64,000 nt of DNA from Bog-159 sp963818855 (GCA_963818855.1 CAWFUH010000003.1:248001-312000), one strand, 5' to 3'; positions 17,572 through 28,867 are shown, numbered from the stretch's first letter. Made by a program: numbers and translations. Notes: a model not told the origin generated them from the letters alone.

Positions 17572-18412
17572 ATGCTGGCCTCGATGAAATCGGAGCCCAT
17601 GAATTCCACCGAGCCCAAACATACGTCACAGGCGGATTCAGACCACCGAATCACATTGAGCGAGTTGGCCGAACGTGTCGGCCTGTCGCGAACGACGATC
17701 TCGATCATTCTAAATGACGTCCCCGAAGCGACACGTTTTCCGGAGGAAACACGGCAGCGTGTCATGGAATCAGAGAAGCGACTTGGATATCGCCCTAACT
17801 ATTTCGCACATTCGCTCGGCAAAAGGCGCAGTTACCTGATCGGAGTCATCGCGCCCGATTTCGGCGATGGTTTCGAGGCCGCATTACTGAGCGGATTCCA
17901 ACGGCATCTGTTGAATACGGGAAACATATCCTTCGTATCCACTCACCTCTGGTCCCCATCACTTCTCAAGCGTCATGTCGAGACGCTTTGCGATCGCGGC
18001 GCAGAGGGCCTGTTGTTGATCAACTCCACCCCGAATGAATCGCCTGGTATTCCAGCCGTGACCATATGTACGGAACGCTCGCCCATATGGAGCACGCGAG
18101 TTTCCATCGACAACGCTTTCGGCGTTAGCAAAGCGATTCATTACCTCGTTACCCTGGGCCATAGAGAGACTGCGTTCATTAAAGGCCTTGAAGGGAGCGG
18201 CGACACAGAAGAACGCTGGAACGCGGTGCTTGCGACATGCAAGACGTTTGAGGCTTCGTGTCGAACTTGGTCTTACAGTTCAGTTGGAGCGACTCGAACA
18301 CCTTAGCACTGGCCATGCCGAAGAGGGGCGCATCGCGGCCAGGGCGTTACTCCGTCGCTGCAATCCCTTCACCGCGGTCGTTGCCTTCAATGACATCGCA
18401 GCACTACTGTAA
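17572..18412 (+). pseudogene. LacI-family transcriptional regulator, frameshifted and truncated
   Basis: The N-terminal helix-turn-helix is intact (ITLSELAERVGLSRTTISII, then RLGYRPNYFAHSLGKRRSYL). The sugar-binding domain continues to about 18245 (IDNAFGVSKAIHYLVTLGHR). There the frame changes to GRIAARALLRRCNPFTAVVA, then FNDIAALL, and stops at 18412. The last 80-100 residues of a normal LacI protein are missing. A product made from the start would have the DNA-binding part but a damaged effector domain, so it might still bind the operator at 17477. Start 17572 was chosen for spacing from GAAG; 17584 is also possible. Confidence 0.7.
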
Positions 18413-18588
18413 TTCGGACCGTGGGTTGATCTTCGAATCGGAGAGCTGCTGCTTACGTTAGCAGCTTCGTATACTGACGGCTTTACCTGCATCGGTGGGC
18501 TTTTTGCTTCGAAGCGTAGAGGAACCCGAAATCAGGGCCGCAACGGCCGGTTGAAATCAGAGATCCTATAACCAGCGATGCCTTAGCT

Positions 18589-19951
18589 ATGAAAGGCGGA
18601 GCAACCGGCCTGCTTGCGGCTGCGTACCTGCGGATGCGCTTCCCGAACCTGAGGCTAGCCGTGGTCGAGGGCCCGCACAAGAACCGTCCAATTGTCGGCG
18701 AATCCTTCGTCGAATCACGGTCGATTTCCTTATGGAACTTGGAATGGGCGCTTGCCTTATTGAAAAGTACTATCCCAAGCATGGCCTCACCTATTGTTTC
18801 AAGCTCGACATCGACCCATCCCGTCGATCGTACTTACATTGTAGACGAAGCTCCGGCGGTACCACCGTTACTTTCTTTCCAAATAAATCGCTTCACATTC
18901 GATCACGAGGTACGTGAGCGCAACCTAAAGAACGGGGTACAGACGATCGATGGCACTGTAACCGGAATCGATATCGGCAGGACCGATGAGTTGCACCCTG
19001 TGACCGTGCATGACTCCGCACAACAGAAACACACACCGCGTGCGCGCTGGTTGATCGACGCGACCGGGCGCAACCGCGTGCTCTCCAGGTTGTTGCGGCT
19101 TCACGAGGCGGTCAAAGAACAGAAGAACGTTTTCTGGTTCCGGCTGGTGAATTTCAATCCTGAAATCCTGGGCCGTATTCACGCTCTGAAAAAGAAAAAC
19201 CGCGCCTTTGTTCCTTATTTCGCCACTCATCATTTCTTTTGGAAAGGGTAACTGGATCTGGTGCATCCCCATGCGGTCGCCCGAAGACCAGCCCTTGATC
19301 AGCATCGGCATCACGTACCGCAAGGACATCTATCCTTATGGCGAGGTGCGCACGATGGTGCAGTTCTTGGAGTGCGTCGGGCGTGAGCACGAGGTGATCG
19401 TCGAACTCGCGCGCAGCGGCACTGTCGTGGACACAAATTTCTACTGCTCTTACATGTGGGAATGCCGCCAGCGCTATTCATCCGATGGGTGGTACGTCAT
19501 CGGCGATGCGGGCGACACCGCCGATCCACTCTACAGCGTTGGGATGGCCTTATCGTCGGTACGGATCCGGCAGATTGCGGCGATAATCGAGCGGGAGTTG
19601 AACGGCCGCGACACGCACCAGTTCACGACGGATCTCGATACCGCGATCGCCACGTTTCAACGCGGGGTGACGCGAGATACAACACGATTGTATGAATGCA
19701 TGGGTGACGCCTACCAGTGTCATCTCCGCGTCCATCTCGTAGTGACCGAACTTTTCGACCTCGCGCTCCCTTTGCTTATGAACGAGTGTCTCTGGGACCC
19801 GCTGATGGCGAAACTTGTTAACCAGTTCTTCAAACTCGAAACACTTGCGGCTGACTCGGGAAAGTTCCATGATCTTATCCGGCAGGTTAGCGCAAATCCG
19901 AAGAACCGGGCAGTCCGTAACATCATTAAGTCCAGTCCGGCGCTTCGATGA
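18589..19951 (+). pseudogene. FAD-dependent oxidoreductase, tryptophan-halogenase-like, multiple frameshifts
   Basis: The FAD-binding loop is seen as GGATGLLAAAYLRMRFPNLR. It is followed by IVGESFVES, then by a different frame (DFLMELGMGACLIEKYYPKH), then back (LLSFQINRFTFDHEVRERNL). After another shift near 19245 comes WYVIGDAGDTADPLYSVGMA, the second FAD-contact motif. Relatives include flavin-dependent halogenases and geranylgeranyl-reductase-like enzymes. No halogenase 'WxWxIP' motif could be placed with certainty. At least three frameshifts. Its stop overlaps the start of the next small gene (ATGA). Confidence 0.6.
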
Positions 19952-20217
19952 ACAGCGCATTCTACGAATACTACCGCGAGGGGGACATTCCGGCGTCTTT
20001 GTCTCGTATGCTGTTCAGCCTTGCACGTTTACGGGTCGCTCTTCTCGGAAAGCTTGGCTGGCGAGGGCTGATTCGCTTCAGCCAACAGGGGGCGCTATTG
20101 AAAGATGTGTTGCGGGGTGTGCTTCTGGTGCCCTTCCAAGGCACCAATTGCGGGAGAGCAGGCTGCTACGCATGGCCTTCCGTTCCCACGAGCTCGGGTC
20201 CGCAGCCAAGGACATGA
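19948..20217 (+). CDS. small hypothetical protein coupled to the FAD-oxidoreductase gene
   Basis: 89 residues (MNSAFYEYYREGDIPASLSR, with a moderately hydrophobic middle RLRVALLGKLGWRGLIRF). The ATG overlaps the stop of the preceding gene, indicating translational coupling. It may be the 5' part of a longer gene, since composition becomes less protein-like after residue 70. No family recognised. Confidence 0.4.
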   Translation: MNSAFYEYYREGDIPASLSRMLFSLARLRVALLGKLGWRGLIRFSQQGALLKDVLRGVLLVPFQGTNCGRAGCYAWPSVPTSSGPQPRT

Positions 20218-20380
20218 CATCCGGCCGGTCATCTGGATGAGAATCTATCGTTTTGAGGGCTTCCGGAGCATTTGTTTGTAAGGAGAGCGACGAGCGACGG
20301 GTCGCCTGGACGACCTCGAGAGTCTACATCCAGGCACCCAAGCTGGGTCGGCCCCCGGGGCATTCGCGAGTGAAGACTCC

Positions 20381-21365
20381 TCACTCTAATGGGTCGTAGT
20401 AGCCGAGTCTCCAGGAGATGGAAACCGGTTTGACCCCGGGTGGGCGCGCGAGGCGCAGAGAAACGCGGTGGAACTTTCCATCGCGCATCACGCGGTCCGG
20501 GCTGTAGGCTAGAACGTAATCAGCGCGGATTTCGTCGTTTACGCGCGTCATTTCACGATCGAGATCCACGCGGCCGTCGATGGCGACGTTCCTTCCGCCG
20601 GTGACATAGCAGAGCCGATCCAGAAGATCGGGGCCGAATGCGGTACTCTCGTCTTGGAAAAATTGGGCAATACTGACCGCATACACTTGGGCTGGCGTCT
20701 CCAGCAACACTCGCCGTACCTCGGCCTCCCGGTAGCGGCTCCGGTTGTCGCCACCATCGGAGAGAACCAGAATGACGCGCCTTTGATTGTGCGCCCGGCG
20801 CACCAGCGACGCCGCACGCTCCACAGCATCCAAGCAGAGCCGTACGCCCATGGCTAGCCGCCCCCATAAGCCGCGCCTGAATGGCCCCGGTGTCGGTTGT
20901 GAAATCGGACTCAAGCACCACCCGGTCCGAGAAACTGATTAGCGCGAACTCGTCGCTTTCAGTGGAACCTTTCAGGAACTGCTTGACTGCCTGCACGCAT
21001 TGCGTAACACCCTTCCCCATGCTGCCGCTCTCGTCAAGCACGATAATTACCGACACGGGAACCTCGGTTTCGCTGACCGATAGGATGTGCTGCTCGGCGC
21101 CACGCTCGAACAAGTGAAAGGCCTCCGCGGGCAACCCCCGGACTGGGCGTCCCTCCTGGTCGAGTACTGAAACGTCGATCAGAACCAGATTCGACGACAC
21201 GCGGAGGATAGAAGGACTGGCGGACCGGCGAATCTGTGCGACAGCGATGCTATTGTTGTCGAGAAGATCCGGCGCCGGCCCGACGGATTGTGACCATCCC
21301 CCGTAAGCGAGGATCGGAAGGAGCAGCAATGGGCAAACAAGAACTCGGCAGATGGGATGCGGCAT
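20381..21365 (-). pseudogene. secreted VWFA-related domain protein (Acidobacteria type), one frameshift
   Basis: It starts at 21365 with a signal peptide (VCPLLLLPILAYGGWSQS). The conserved prelude NLVLIDVSVLDQEGRPVRGL and the metal-ion-dependent adhesion motif VIIVLDESGSMGKG (DxSGS) follow. Near 20850 the frame shifts. The domain continues in the other frame as NQRRVILVLSDGGDNRSRYR and ends SWRLGYYDPLE. Members of this family are exported, of unknown role, and expanded in Acidobacteriota. One base restores the frame. Confidence 0.7.
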
Positions 21366-21602
21366 ACGTCCTCTTTCGCTACCAAATCAGTCTCAAACGA
21401 AATTGGGTCTCCTGGCGTCGCGCCTGGGTAACCTGCCCGAAGGTGGCACCACCCACGTGCTGCCGGGGTTCTTGGATTGCGCTTGGTTACACGCGTTGAA
21501 CACCTCCGCCGAAACTTGCGGATCCGGTACCTCATGGGGCAAGGCCGCCGCCGATCACGGGAGGCGATCGCGATGGCAGCCCGGTGAATTACGGAACAAT
21601 GC

Positions 21603-23354
21603 TTAGTAGATACGCATGTCGATGGTGTTATTCAGCTCGTGGTCCGGCTGTCCGTTGTAAGTGCCGGCCACAAACGTGGAGTCGAACGACGTGTAAAGGT
21701 GGCTTTTTCCCGCTGTGCCGGTGCCGCGAGCCTTAATGCCCATGTATAGGTCCGACTGGAGGAAGCCCAGGTTTTGTGGATCGCTATCGATAGGATCCAG
21801 TATCGTCGTCACCCGTTGCGGTGTTCCGACGGCGATCGCACCGGCAGCGATTTGGTTGCGCATTACCTCAACCTCGTGGTTGTATTTGTCGGCCGACGCG
21901 CTCATATAGGACAGATTCACAATACCCGTTGAAGTATCGGTCGAGATCGCTTCAAAGAAATGATGTCCGCTGGCTGTATCCACCGACACCGGAGTGGTCC
22001 ACGTATTTCCATTATCGGCCGACGTCGTCATCACCACTTCCGCATCCAGGCAAGCCCCGCCCGGAAAGGGACTCTTGCAATCCTCATAAGTGAGGAACGT
22101 CGTGAATCCGCCGCCGGCATTGGTCCGGTTGGTATGTTTCGGATTAGTAAAGTCCATGATGTTGATGTTCACCATAGTCGTCAGACTATTCAAGTTGGGA
22201 GACAACGGATTAGCCACGTGGGTAACCATTGTGGTACTGCCACACACCGGCGCGCTGGGAGCCGTGGCCGGTGTGCAGGTTGTGAACAGGACGTCCAAGC
22301 TTCCGTCTGTGTTCATGTTGGTGAACGAGACCGTGATCAGTCCGTCGGACCGCACCTGCACACCGGCAAACCCGGCGGCTGTATTGGATCCGCTGACGAG
22401 CACAGGCGCGGCGCATACCAGCGTGGCCGAGCAAGACGCCAGCATCACCGTATTGGTCTGGGCGGCGAAGTTAAACTGGACGATCGCGACGTAGACATTC
22501 CCCGAACCGTCGCCGGCGGAAGTGGGCCGCTCATCCACCGCGATGCGCGGTAGATCGTCTATCGAATCGAACTGGGGTTCAGCGAAGAGCAGCACCGGCG
22601 GGGTAGCCATCCAGCAGGATGCCGCTCGCGCTTCAGTGTGTGTGCCGGAGGGACATGCGCTCGGGCTGAGCAGACGGGACGCGGATACCCGAAATAGTCC
22701 TACGCCGCCCATGGCGGAACCAATGCGCTGGTCGGCCATGAAGAATGCGTCGCGAGCGGGGTCCGCGGCAACCGCGGGATCTCCCGCTCCCATTACCGTG
22801 ACGCCTTGCGCCGAGAATTTCGGCAACCCACCTTCGAACTGTACGCCGCAATCGGCGACTGCGGCGCGATGCACATAGTATCCACTAACGCTCCGATCCC
22901 AGTGCTTGTCCGATGTCAGATTGCCGCGCCAGTCGTTCGCAGCCTGCACGATGAGATCCTCGTTGGGGCCCACCCGGTTCAACAGAAAGTCCGCCGAAGC
23001 CTGATTCTGGGCAACGGCGTTGGCGCGTGGTTCCAAGTTAAACCGGGCGCCTTGGGGCCCGCCGCAAGGAGAGGGCGCGGGGGCGGGAGACTCTGCTTCG
23101 GTGGTGAGATCCGCGAACCATGCCGGTGGGACCGCAGTGGTCTTCGAAGGTTCGCCGAACGCGCGTATGGCCGGCGCCGCCAGTGGATGTCCGGTGGCCT
23201 TTAGAAAGGCGCGGCCCTCTTCGGAAGCGAGGAACCGCAGCGTAGCAGAAGGCGGGACACGAAAATTGCGGAATGCCTCGGGCACCACAGGTCGCTGGGC
23301 GCCGAACGCGGAAGAGATGAGAAGGCTTGCAAGAGTATAGGTAAGTCGTTTCAT
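21603..23354 (-). CDS. secreted sialidase-like (BNR) beta-propeller protein
   Basis: 583 residues, signal peptide at the start (MKRLTYTLASLLISSAFGAQ). The body looks like a six-bladed sialidase-fold propeller. An Asp-box is seen in SADNGNTWTTPVSV, and the repeated patterns GDPAVAADPARDAFFMADQ and RIAVDERPTSAGDG suit exo-sialidase-like secreted proteins. Catalytic residues of true sialidases could not be located, so enzyme activity is uncertain. A diverged paralogue follows immediately upstream at 23368-24881. Confidence 0.75.
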   Translation of the reverse strand: MKRLTYTLASLLISSAFGAQRPVVPEAFRNFRVPPSATLRFLASEEGRAFLKATGHPLAAPAIRAFGEPSKTTAVPPAWFADLTTEAESPAPAPSPCGGPQGARFNLEPRANAVAQNQASADFLLNRVGPNEDLIVQAANDWRGNLTSDKHWDRSVSGYYVHRAAVADCGVQFEGGLPKFSAQGVTVMGAGDPAVAADPARDAFFMADQRIGSAMGGVGLFRVSASRLLSPSACPSGTHTEARAASCWMATPPVLLFAEPQFDSIDDLPRIAVDERPTSAGDGSGNVYVAIVQFNFAAQTNTVMLASCSATLVCAAPVLVSGSNTAAGFAGVQVRSDGLITVSFTNMNTDGSLDVLFTTCTPATAPSAPVCGSTTMVTHVANPLSPNLNSLTTMVNINIMDFTNPKHTNRTNAGGGFTTFLTYEDCKSPFPGGACLDAEVVMTTSADNGNTWTTPVSVDTASGHHFFEAISTDTSTGIVNLSYMSASADKYNHEVEVMRNQIAAGAIAVGTPQRVTTILDPIDSDPQNLGFLQSDLYMGIKARGTGTAGKSHLYTSFDSTFVAGTYNGQPDHELNNTIDMRIY

Positions 23355-23367
23355 TGTTTCGTTTCCC

Positions 23368-24881
23368 CTAGTACTGCAGATTAGTTAAATGGTTGTTAAC
23401 GTCCGCGCTGTTAACGCCGGCATAAACGCCAAACACGCTATCCCAGGTAAATCCGACATACGCGCGGCTCTGCCCGGACACACCCGTACCATTCGCCGCG
23501 ATACCGAGGCGGTCGCCGAAAGCTACCGGTTGACTAAGTATCACGATTGGCGGGCTTGCCTGTACGTCCCCAAAGTCCGAGGTCAGTAGATGAGGCTCTC
23601 CGACCGTTGTAGTACCTGGTGCGATCTGGGCTAGAAATATTTGCGGCCGCAATTGGAAACGGTCGTTTTCGGTCGAATAGTAACCCACGTTGACGGTGTT
23701 CGTGGACGTATCCAAGGCTACTGCGCCGAAAAACTGTTGTCCGGCACTCGTGCTCACTTTCGTTATCGGGCTCCAAGACGCTCCGCCGTCTGTGGAGCTT
23801 GTTACGACGACATCAGTCTTGGGGCAGAAGGCGAGCATTTCGCCCACCTTCTGAATCACCGCCACGTCACAGCGATCGTAGACCAGGAAAGTGGTGAACG
23901 TCGTTCCGTCGCTTTCCAGCCGGTTCACGTGTCGAGGGTAAACCACGCTGTCCATCGGTAAGTCGCCGATCAGGACGGTGGCTGGATTATTCTCAGTCGT
24001 CACCAGTTGCGGTGAACCGCATGTGGGCGCAGTGGGCGCCCCATTAGGCGTACATGTGACGAACATAATGTCGTCCGCACCGGTGGAGGTGAGGTTCCCG
24101 TACGAGACGGTGATCAGGCCGTCCGGGCGAACCTGCACGAAACTGAAATCCGCATTGAGATCGCCGGAACTGACAACGATCGCGTCACTGCAGTTGAGTG
24201 TGGGTTGGTACACGCATTAAGTAAGATGTTTGTACCTGGGCGCGCTAGCTCAGTCACCACCGTGTACAGATCGCCTGCGCCCGTTGCAGAACCGGTATGG
24301 CGGGGGTCGGCAGCCATGTGCGGCGACGATAGGGCTTGATTTATCCCCACCTTGTTGATGACTGTGCCGGTGGGCCAGCAAGACGTACTGTCGGTGCTGG
24401 TCTGCGTTCCGCTGGGGCAGACCGTCGAACTCAGCAGATTCGCAGACGTCGTCCGCAAAATGCCCACAGCGACTTGACCAAGGAAATCAGCGAATCTCAG
24501 ATCCACGATGAAGAACGCGTCGCGCGCGGGATCGGCGATCACCGTAGGGGTGCCGTCCGGACTAAATTCGTTGTCGATCGCCGGCAGCCCACCTTCAAAG
24601 TCGGGCCGGCAGTTGCCGCTGGATCTCTGCACGTAGAAATCATCGGCGGTAGACCCGAGACTACGGCCATCGAAGGCGGTCGCGACGACCAGATCCATAT
24701 CTGGACCGACGCGGTTGGGGAGCATGGCGACGGATAGCGCAGTCTGCACCACCGCGTTAGGCCGAGGCTCCAGGTTGAATCGATTGCCGTCCCGGCCGGT
24801 GCATCCGGACTGCGCCCGCGCGCCCGGCAATGCGACCAGCGCCACGCTGAGGAAAAGACTCTTCGGCGAGAGTAGGTTCAT
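23368..24881 (-). pseudogene. paralogue of the sialidase-like propeller protein, one frameshift
   Basis: It starts at 24881 (MNLLSPKSLFLSVALVALPG, signal peptide). Collinear similarity to the 583-residue neighbour is clear: NRFNLEPRPNAVVQ, ADPARDAFFIVDLRFADF and VQVRPDGLITVSYGN. A frameshift near 24210 separates the two halves; the C-terminal half keeps an Asp-box-like SSTDGGASWSPI. Both genes probably arose by tandem duplication. The 5' leader and first codons are repeated at 26805-26920. Confidence 0.7.
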
Positions 24882-24960
24882 AAGTTGTGCTCCCTGGTTG
24901 AGTGTACGTAGACACCCGAAGATTTATTCCACTAACTTGTAAACACTCGGTAAATCTTCG
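24845..24960. repeat. leader/signal-peptide repeat, copy A (copy B at 26805-26920)
   Basis: The core ctgaggaaaagactcttcgg, the flanking 'cataagttgtg' and an AT-rich segment 'gatttattccactaa..ttgtaaaca' recur at 26805-26920 with point differences. The repeat covers the start of a secreted-protein gene and the tail of the preceding anti-sigma gene, in the same order and orientation in both copies. Confidence 0.7.
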
Positions 24961-25236
24961 CTGAACGGAGGTAACCCGGGTGCCATGCCCTCGCGCAAGC
25001 TTCGGTCGTTGTCCGTTGCAGCAGGGGGCCACGTGAACAAATTAATGATGTGTTGCCCCTGGTGGTACAAGAGACGGCTCTGACAATCCAGCGCGAAGTC
25101 CAGCGTGCCATTGAACACACGGCTTTACTGTGTGCCGATCAGATGACGGACTGTCTCGGGTGATCTGGGCCGCCAGACTTCCAATAATCTGATTCGCAGA
25201 TCGGGGGCCTGCGCGAACGCACGGAGTGTGGTCCAA
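24924..25236 (-). pseudogene. decayed second copy of an anti-sigma factor C-terminal region
   Basis: Segments SDRHTVKP (then a shift), FNGTLDFALD and YHQGQHIINLFTWPPAATD match, in order, DQHTVKPWFNGKLDFSPD and YQRRKHVINVFTWPSDATD of the anti-sigma gene at 27084-29219. The middle is deleted and the frame is broken. It ends just before the sialidase-like paralogue, exactly as the better-preserved copy ends before the signal-peptide remnant at 26841. Confidence 0.7.
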
Positions 25237-25359
25237 AAGAGCGATATTGTCGGTGTGATGAGCCGAAGGATGCGTGGGTCCCCCCTAAGAACAAAGACGC
25301 GGAGTCTCCAACTGAAGGAGACCGCGCGCTACTGTCAGGCCACTACGCGCCGCTCGCGG

Positions 25360-26473
25360 TTACTGCTGCACCGCGAATACAACGCCGCATCCGCCAGGGA
25401 CGTTGCTGAAGGCTGAACAACCGGTTTTCTTGCGGTCGAGGTCGCCGGCTGCCCCTGCCGCGCCAAAGATCTCGCCGTTGGGGCCGAGGGCAAGCCTATC
25501 GTCCGCAGGGAGGGCTCCGTCGGCCCCAGGAAGGTATACAAAATCGTCTCCGTCCAATTCGTGAATGAGCCTCTCCGTGACTTGCCCGCCAGCTCCGGGG
25601 GTTACCGCGAACACCGTGCCCTGCAAGGCGCTTCCGCCATTCTCGGTCGTGCCGACCAAGTCGCCCGCCTGGTCAAGGATCACGCCGGAGAAAGGATTCC
25701 AGCCAGTGCTGGCGTCCGCGAAGCTATACAACGTGCTCTCGGTCCATGTTCCATCCGCGTTGGGCGTCAGTTCATACACGCTACCGCACATCCCTACCCC
25801 GCCGTCTGGGTCGCCGCAGGTCGACGAGTTGCCAGCGCCGCCAAACGCCGTCGCGCCCCACAGGTTCCCGGCCTTGTCGAACGCCAGCCCGCCCGCAGGA
25901 TTCTCGCCATCTGGGGTGCCCTCCCCTGTGAAGGAATGGAGAATTGTCTCCGTCCACTTCACGTTCGCCAGGTGCAGCTTGTAAGTCGTGCCGAAACCGT
26001 TGAAGGAGGAGTGGCTCACGCCGCCGCCACCGTTGAAGGTGTTGCCGTAGAGATTTCCCGCTTTGTCAAACGATTAAACGGCCACTAGGATTACATCCAT
26101 CGTTCCCGGGAGGTTGCCCGATTCCTATGCCCTGCGGGTTGAACTCGTACAGGATGGCCTCCGTCCACTCTCCACCTGCGGCGGCGGGGGCCGACAGTTC
26201 ATAAACAATGCCGCACCCGGCGCCGCCGTTCGGGGTGGTCCCATAAAGGTTGCCCTTTGAATCGAACACTACGGCGGAACCCGGGTTAGCACCATCGCCA
26301 GTTGCCTGCGAAAAGCCGTGGATTGTCTGGAAGGTCAGGCGGCCACCCGCGTTCGGCGTCAATTCGAAAACCGTGCCGTCGACGGACGCCGTTCTACGGC
26401 CGAAGCTGGCCGTGCCAAGAAGATCGCCCTTTGCGTTGAACGTCAGGCCTCCACCAGGACCGTAACTGCGCAC
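25360..26473 (-). pseudogene. secreted GloVer-type tandem-repeat protein, frameshifted
   Basis: Repeats of about 40 residues are visible (FDSKGNLYGTTPNGGAGCGI, FDKAGNLWGATAFGGAG, LDQAGDLVGTTENGG), each ending in a 'SFxxxTGDGANP' type linker. At about 26060 a T-run loses one base and the frame changes; a single base restores it. The N-terminus lies upstream in another frame with a signal-like stretch (GLALAAVTVALVAGS near 26490-26540). The family is extracellular, of unknown role. Confidence 0.65.
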
Positions 26474-26662
26474 CGGGAACCGGCCACAAGCGCCACCGTT
26501 ACGGCAGCTAGCGCCAACCCTTTGCTGACGGCGGTCCTACACCTTCCGTAGTAGAGTTCGTTGCTTATTTTCGTTTTTTGTCCCTCTTCATAAATGCTTC
26601 ACAGTGCCCGTCGTGTCTTCAGCGGTGCTCCTGAGAACGGAGATTTCGGCCGTTCCACTGAA

Positions 26663-26841
26663 TCAGACTCTTGTGAGGTGGGTGATATTCCAGGGAGTAG
26701 CCAAAAAAGTTGTTAAGAACAAAAGCAAAAAGAGGTCGGGCAAACGCGAGAACCCCGTCCCGCAAGAATTGCTCGGGAATGTTTCCTCGCGAGGTCCAGC
26801 GTCCACGCTGAGGAAAAGACTCTTCGGAGAACTGAGCTCAT
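26663..26841 (-). pseudogene. 5' remnant of a secreted-protein gene like 23368-24881
   Basis: LSSPKSLFLSVDAGPREETF matches the start of the sialidase-like paralogue (LLSPKSLFLSVALVALPG). The rest of the gene is gone, and a one-base shift separates the ATG at 26841 from this frame. Together with the anti-sigma gene just upstream it forms the second copy of an anti-sigma/secreted-protein module. Confidence 0.55.
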
Positions 26842-26920
26842 AAGTTGTGTTGTCTGTTTTAGCGTACTTAGAAACTCGAATATTTATTCCGCTAAATTGC
26901 AAACATTCTGTAAATCGTCA
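26805..26920. repeat. leader/signal-peptide repeat, copy B (copy A at 24845-24960)
   Basis: Shares ctgaggaaaagactcttcgg, 'cataagttgtg' and 'atttattccgctaaattgcaaac' with copy A. It marks the 5' end of the truncated secreted-protein gene following the anti-sigma gene. Confidence 0.7.
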
Positions 26921-27541
26921 TTGGACGATGGCGAGCGCTGGGTGCCGTGCGCTCGCGATCGACCCGCACGAAGTACATCTCATCTGATTTAGCAGACAGA
27001 CCAGCCGGCGTGAAGTGGGGGATGCCGGTGGCGGTGCTCGTCCGGGAGGTCAAGGCGAAATTCGGGCGGACGCCGGCATGCGGTTACCGTCTGTATAAAT
27101 CCTCAAACTGCCGCAGTTCGCCGACGTTCAGATTCGATACGGCCCACCAACTCATCCAGCTTGCGGTCCAATGGACAACGTGATAACCGTTTCGGTCAAG
27201 CTCCGGGCCGCCATCCGTTGCATCCGAGGGCCACGTGAACACATTGATAACGTGTTTCCGCCGCTGATACACGAGGGCCGCCACCGGACGGCCGCCCACG
27301 TAATCGATCCGCCCGCCAATTAAGGGGAAGCCTTGAGCCGCGAAGTCTCTGACGTCCGGCGAGAAGTCTAGCTTGCCATTGAACCACGGCTTTACCGTGT
27401 GCTGATCGGATGAGGGTACATCCAGGAGGTGTGCGCCCATCAGCGATCGCACGTGGCTCGATAAGACATCCTGCGCGACCAGATCCGCACCGGAAATCCG
27501 CGAACGGAACAAGGCGATACTCCATGCAGCCGAAACCGCTA

Positions 27542-27567
27542 GGTCTCGGACCGCCTGAAAAGGTTCT
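27542..27567. repeat. IS630 terminal inverted repeat, left
   Basis: Begins ggtctcggaccgcctgaaa and pairs with 28911-28936 in inverse orientation. Confidence 0.9.
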
Positions 27568-27750
27568 AATATATTCGAATGCATAGATTGAGTTTCGGAC
27601 GGACTGGCCTGTGATGTTCCATTCCTTCGGATTTTCCGCAGGTTAGCCTTCGTAGGATGGTCTTCGCGCTCTTGGTGCGGCTTTTTGAGCGCAGCGCGCC
27701 TGGTTTCGCGGAGCGTAATTTCAACGGGCTGGTTCAGCCTGCGGTCGCCG

Positions 27751-28867
27751 TCAGTGGTGGCGGGGCGGTTTGTACTTGAACACCCTGCGGGCCTTCTGCC
27801 GCGTGAACCGCCAGTTGATCTTGGTCCGCCTCTGGTCGGCCCGATGGTTCCATGCCTTGGTTTCCCGCTTTAGCTTCCTCAGATCCGGAATCCGCCGTTT
27901 GCCCAGACATTGCCGCGCGTACAGGCTGAGTTCGATTTCCGCTTGATTGAGCCAGCTTCCGTGTTTTGGGGTGTAGTGCACGGTGAGCCGGTCCCAAATG
28001 TCCCCGCCCTTCTGCTCGCCGAGGTAATCGGTCAATGATTTGCGGGTGTGTATGTTGAGGTTGTCCATCACAATGTGAATCGTGCTGGCCGCCGGATACT
28101 GCTCCACGACGTGCCCCACGATGCGCGCGAACTCGGCGCCGGAACGGTTGGGTGTGGCGGTGGTGAAGTGGCGGCCGGCCTTCGGTTCCACCACGCCAAA
28201 TACGTTCGCCGTGCCGCACCGTTCATATTCATTGTCCTGCTTGCCGGGTTTTCCCGGTTTGGCTGGTATCGGGGGGCGCACGTCATCGTGCAGCGAGATC
28301 GGTTTCTCATCCAAGCAAACGACGGGTTGGTCCGGATCATAGGGCTTCTCGTAGACCCCCAGTGTGTCTTCCATCTTTTCGATGTATTCCGGGGTCAACT
28401 CGGCCACGCACCACATTTTTTTCCCGCCACGGCTTCAACTCGTGGCTCTGCAGCAAAACCCGGATTGTTTCTCGGCCCACCTTAGGCACCAGTTTCCGCT
28501 TGACGGCTTCTTCCACGATCAAGCGCACCGTCCAACGTGCCCGCCCCTCCGGCGCTTGACTGCAAACCATGGCAATGATGCGTTGCTTCTGGGAGTCGTC
28601 GAGAACCTCGTGGGCACCTGGCCGCTGCTTGTCGTAGAGAGCGGCATTCAGGCCGCCACTGTTGTAGCGATGGGCGATCTGACGGATCGCCTTGGGCGTA
28701 AGAGGGACTGTTTTGGCGACACGAGGTGCCGTGACGCCATCGGCAAGTTGTCGTAGCACAATAGCGCGGAGGACGACACGCACTTGCTGAATGCCACCTC
28801 GCAGCAGTTCAACAATCTGAGTCAGATCCTTAGGCTTTACCTTAATTGGGACAGGGCGGCGAGCCAT
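27751..28867 (-). CDS. tnp: IS630-family transposase in two frames across an A7 run
   Basis: The upstream frame (28867-28420) encodes the helix-turn-helix domain (RVAKTVPLTPKAIRQIAHRY). The downstream frame encodes the DDE core: VVCLDEKPISLH (first Asp), TIHIVMDNLNIHTRK (second Asp) and HGSWLNQAEIELS (Glu). The frames meet at a run of seven A (28416-28422). The family usually reads 'KPWREKMWC', which needs six A, or slippage by one base. Either a programmed or transcriptional realignment makes the full protein, or this copy is inactivated by one extra A. Confidence 0.85.
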
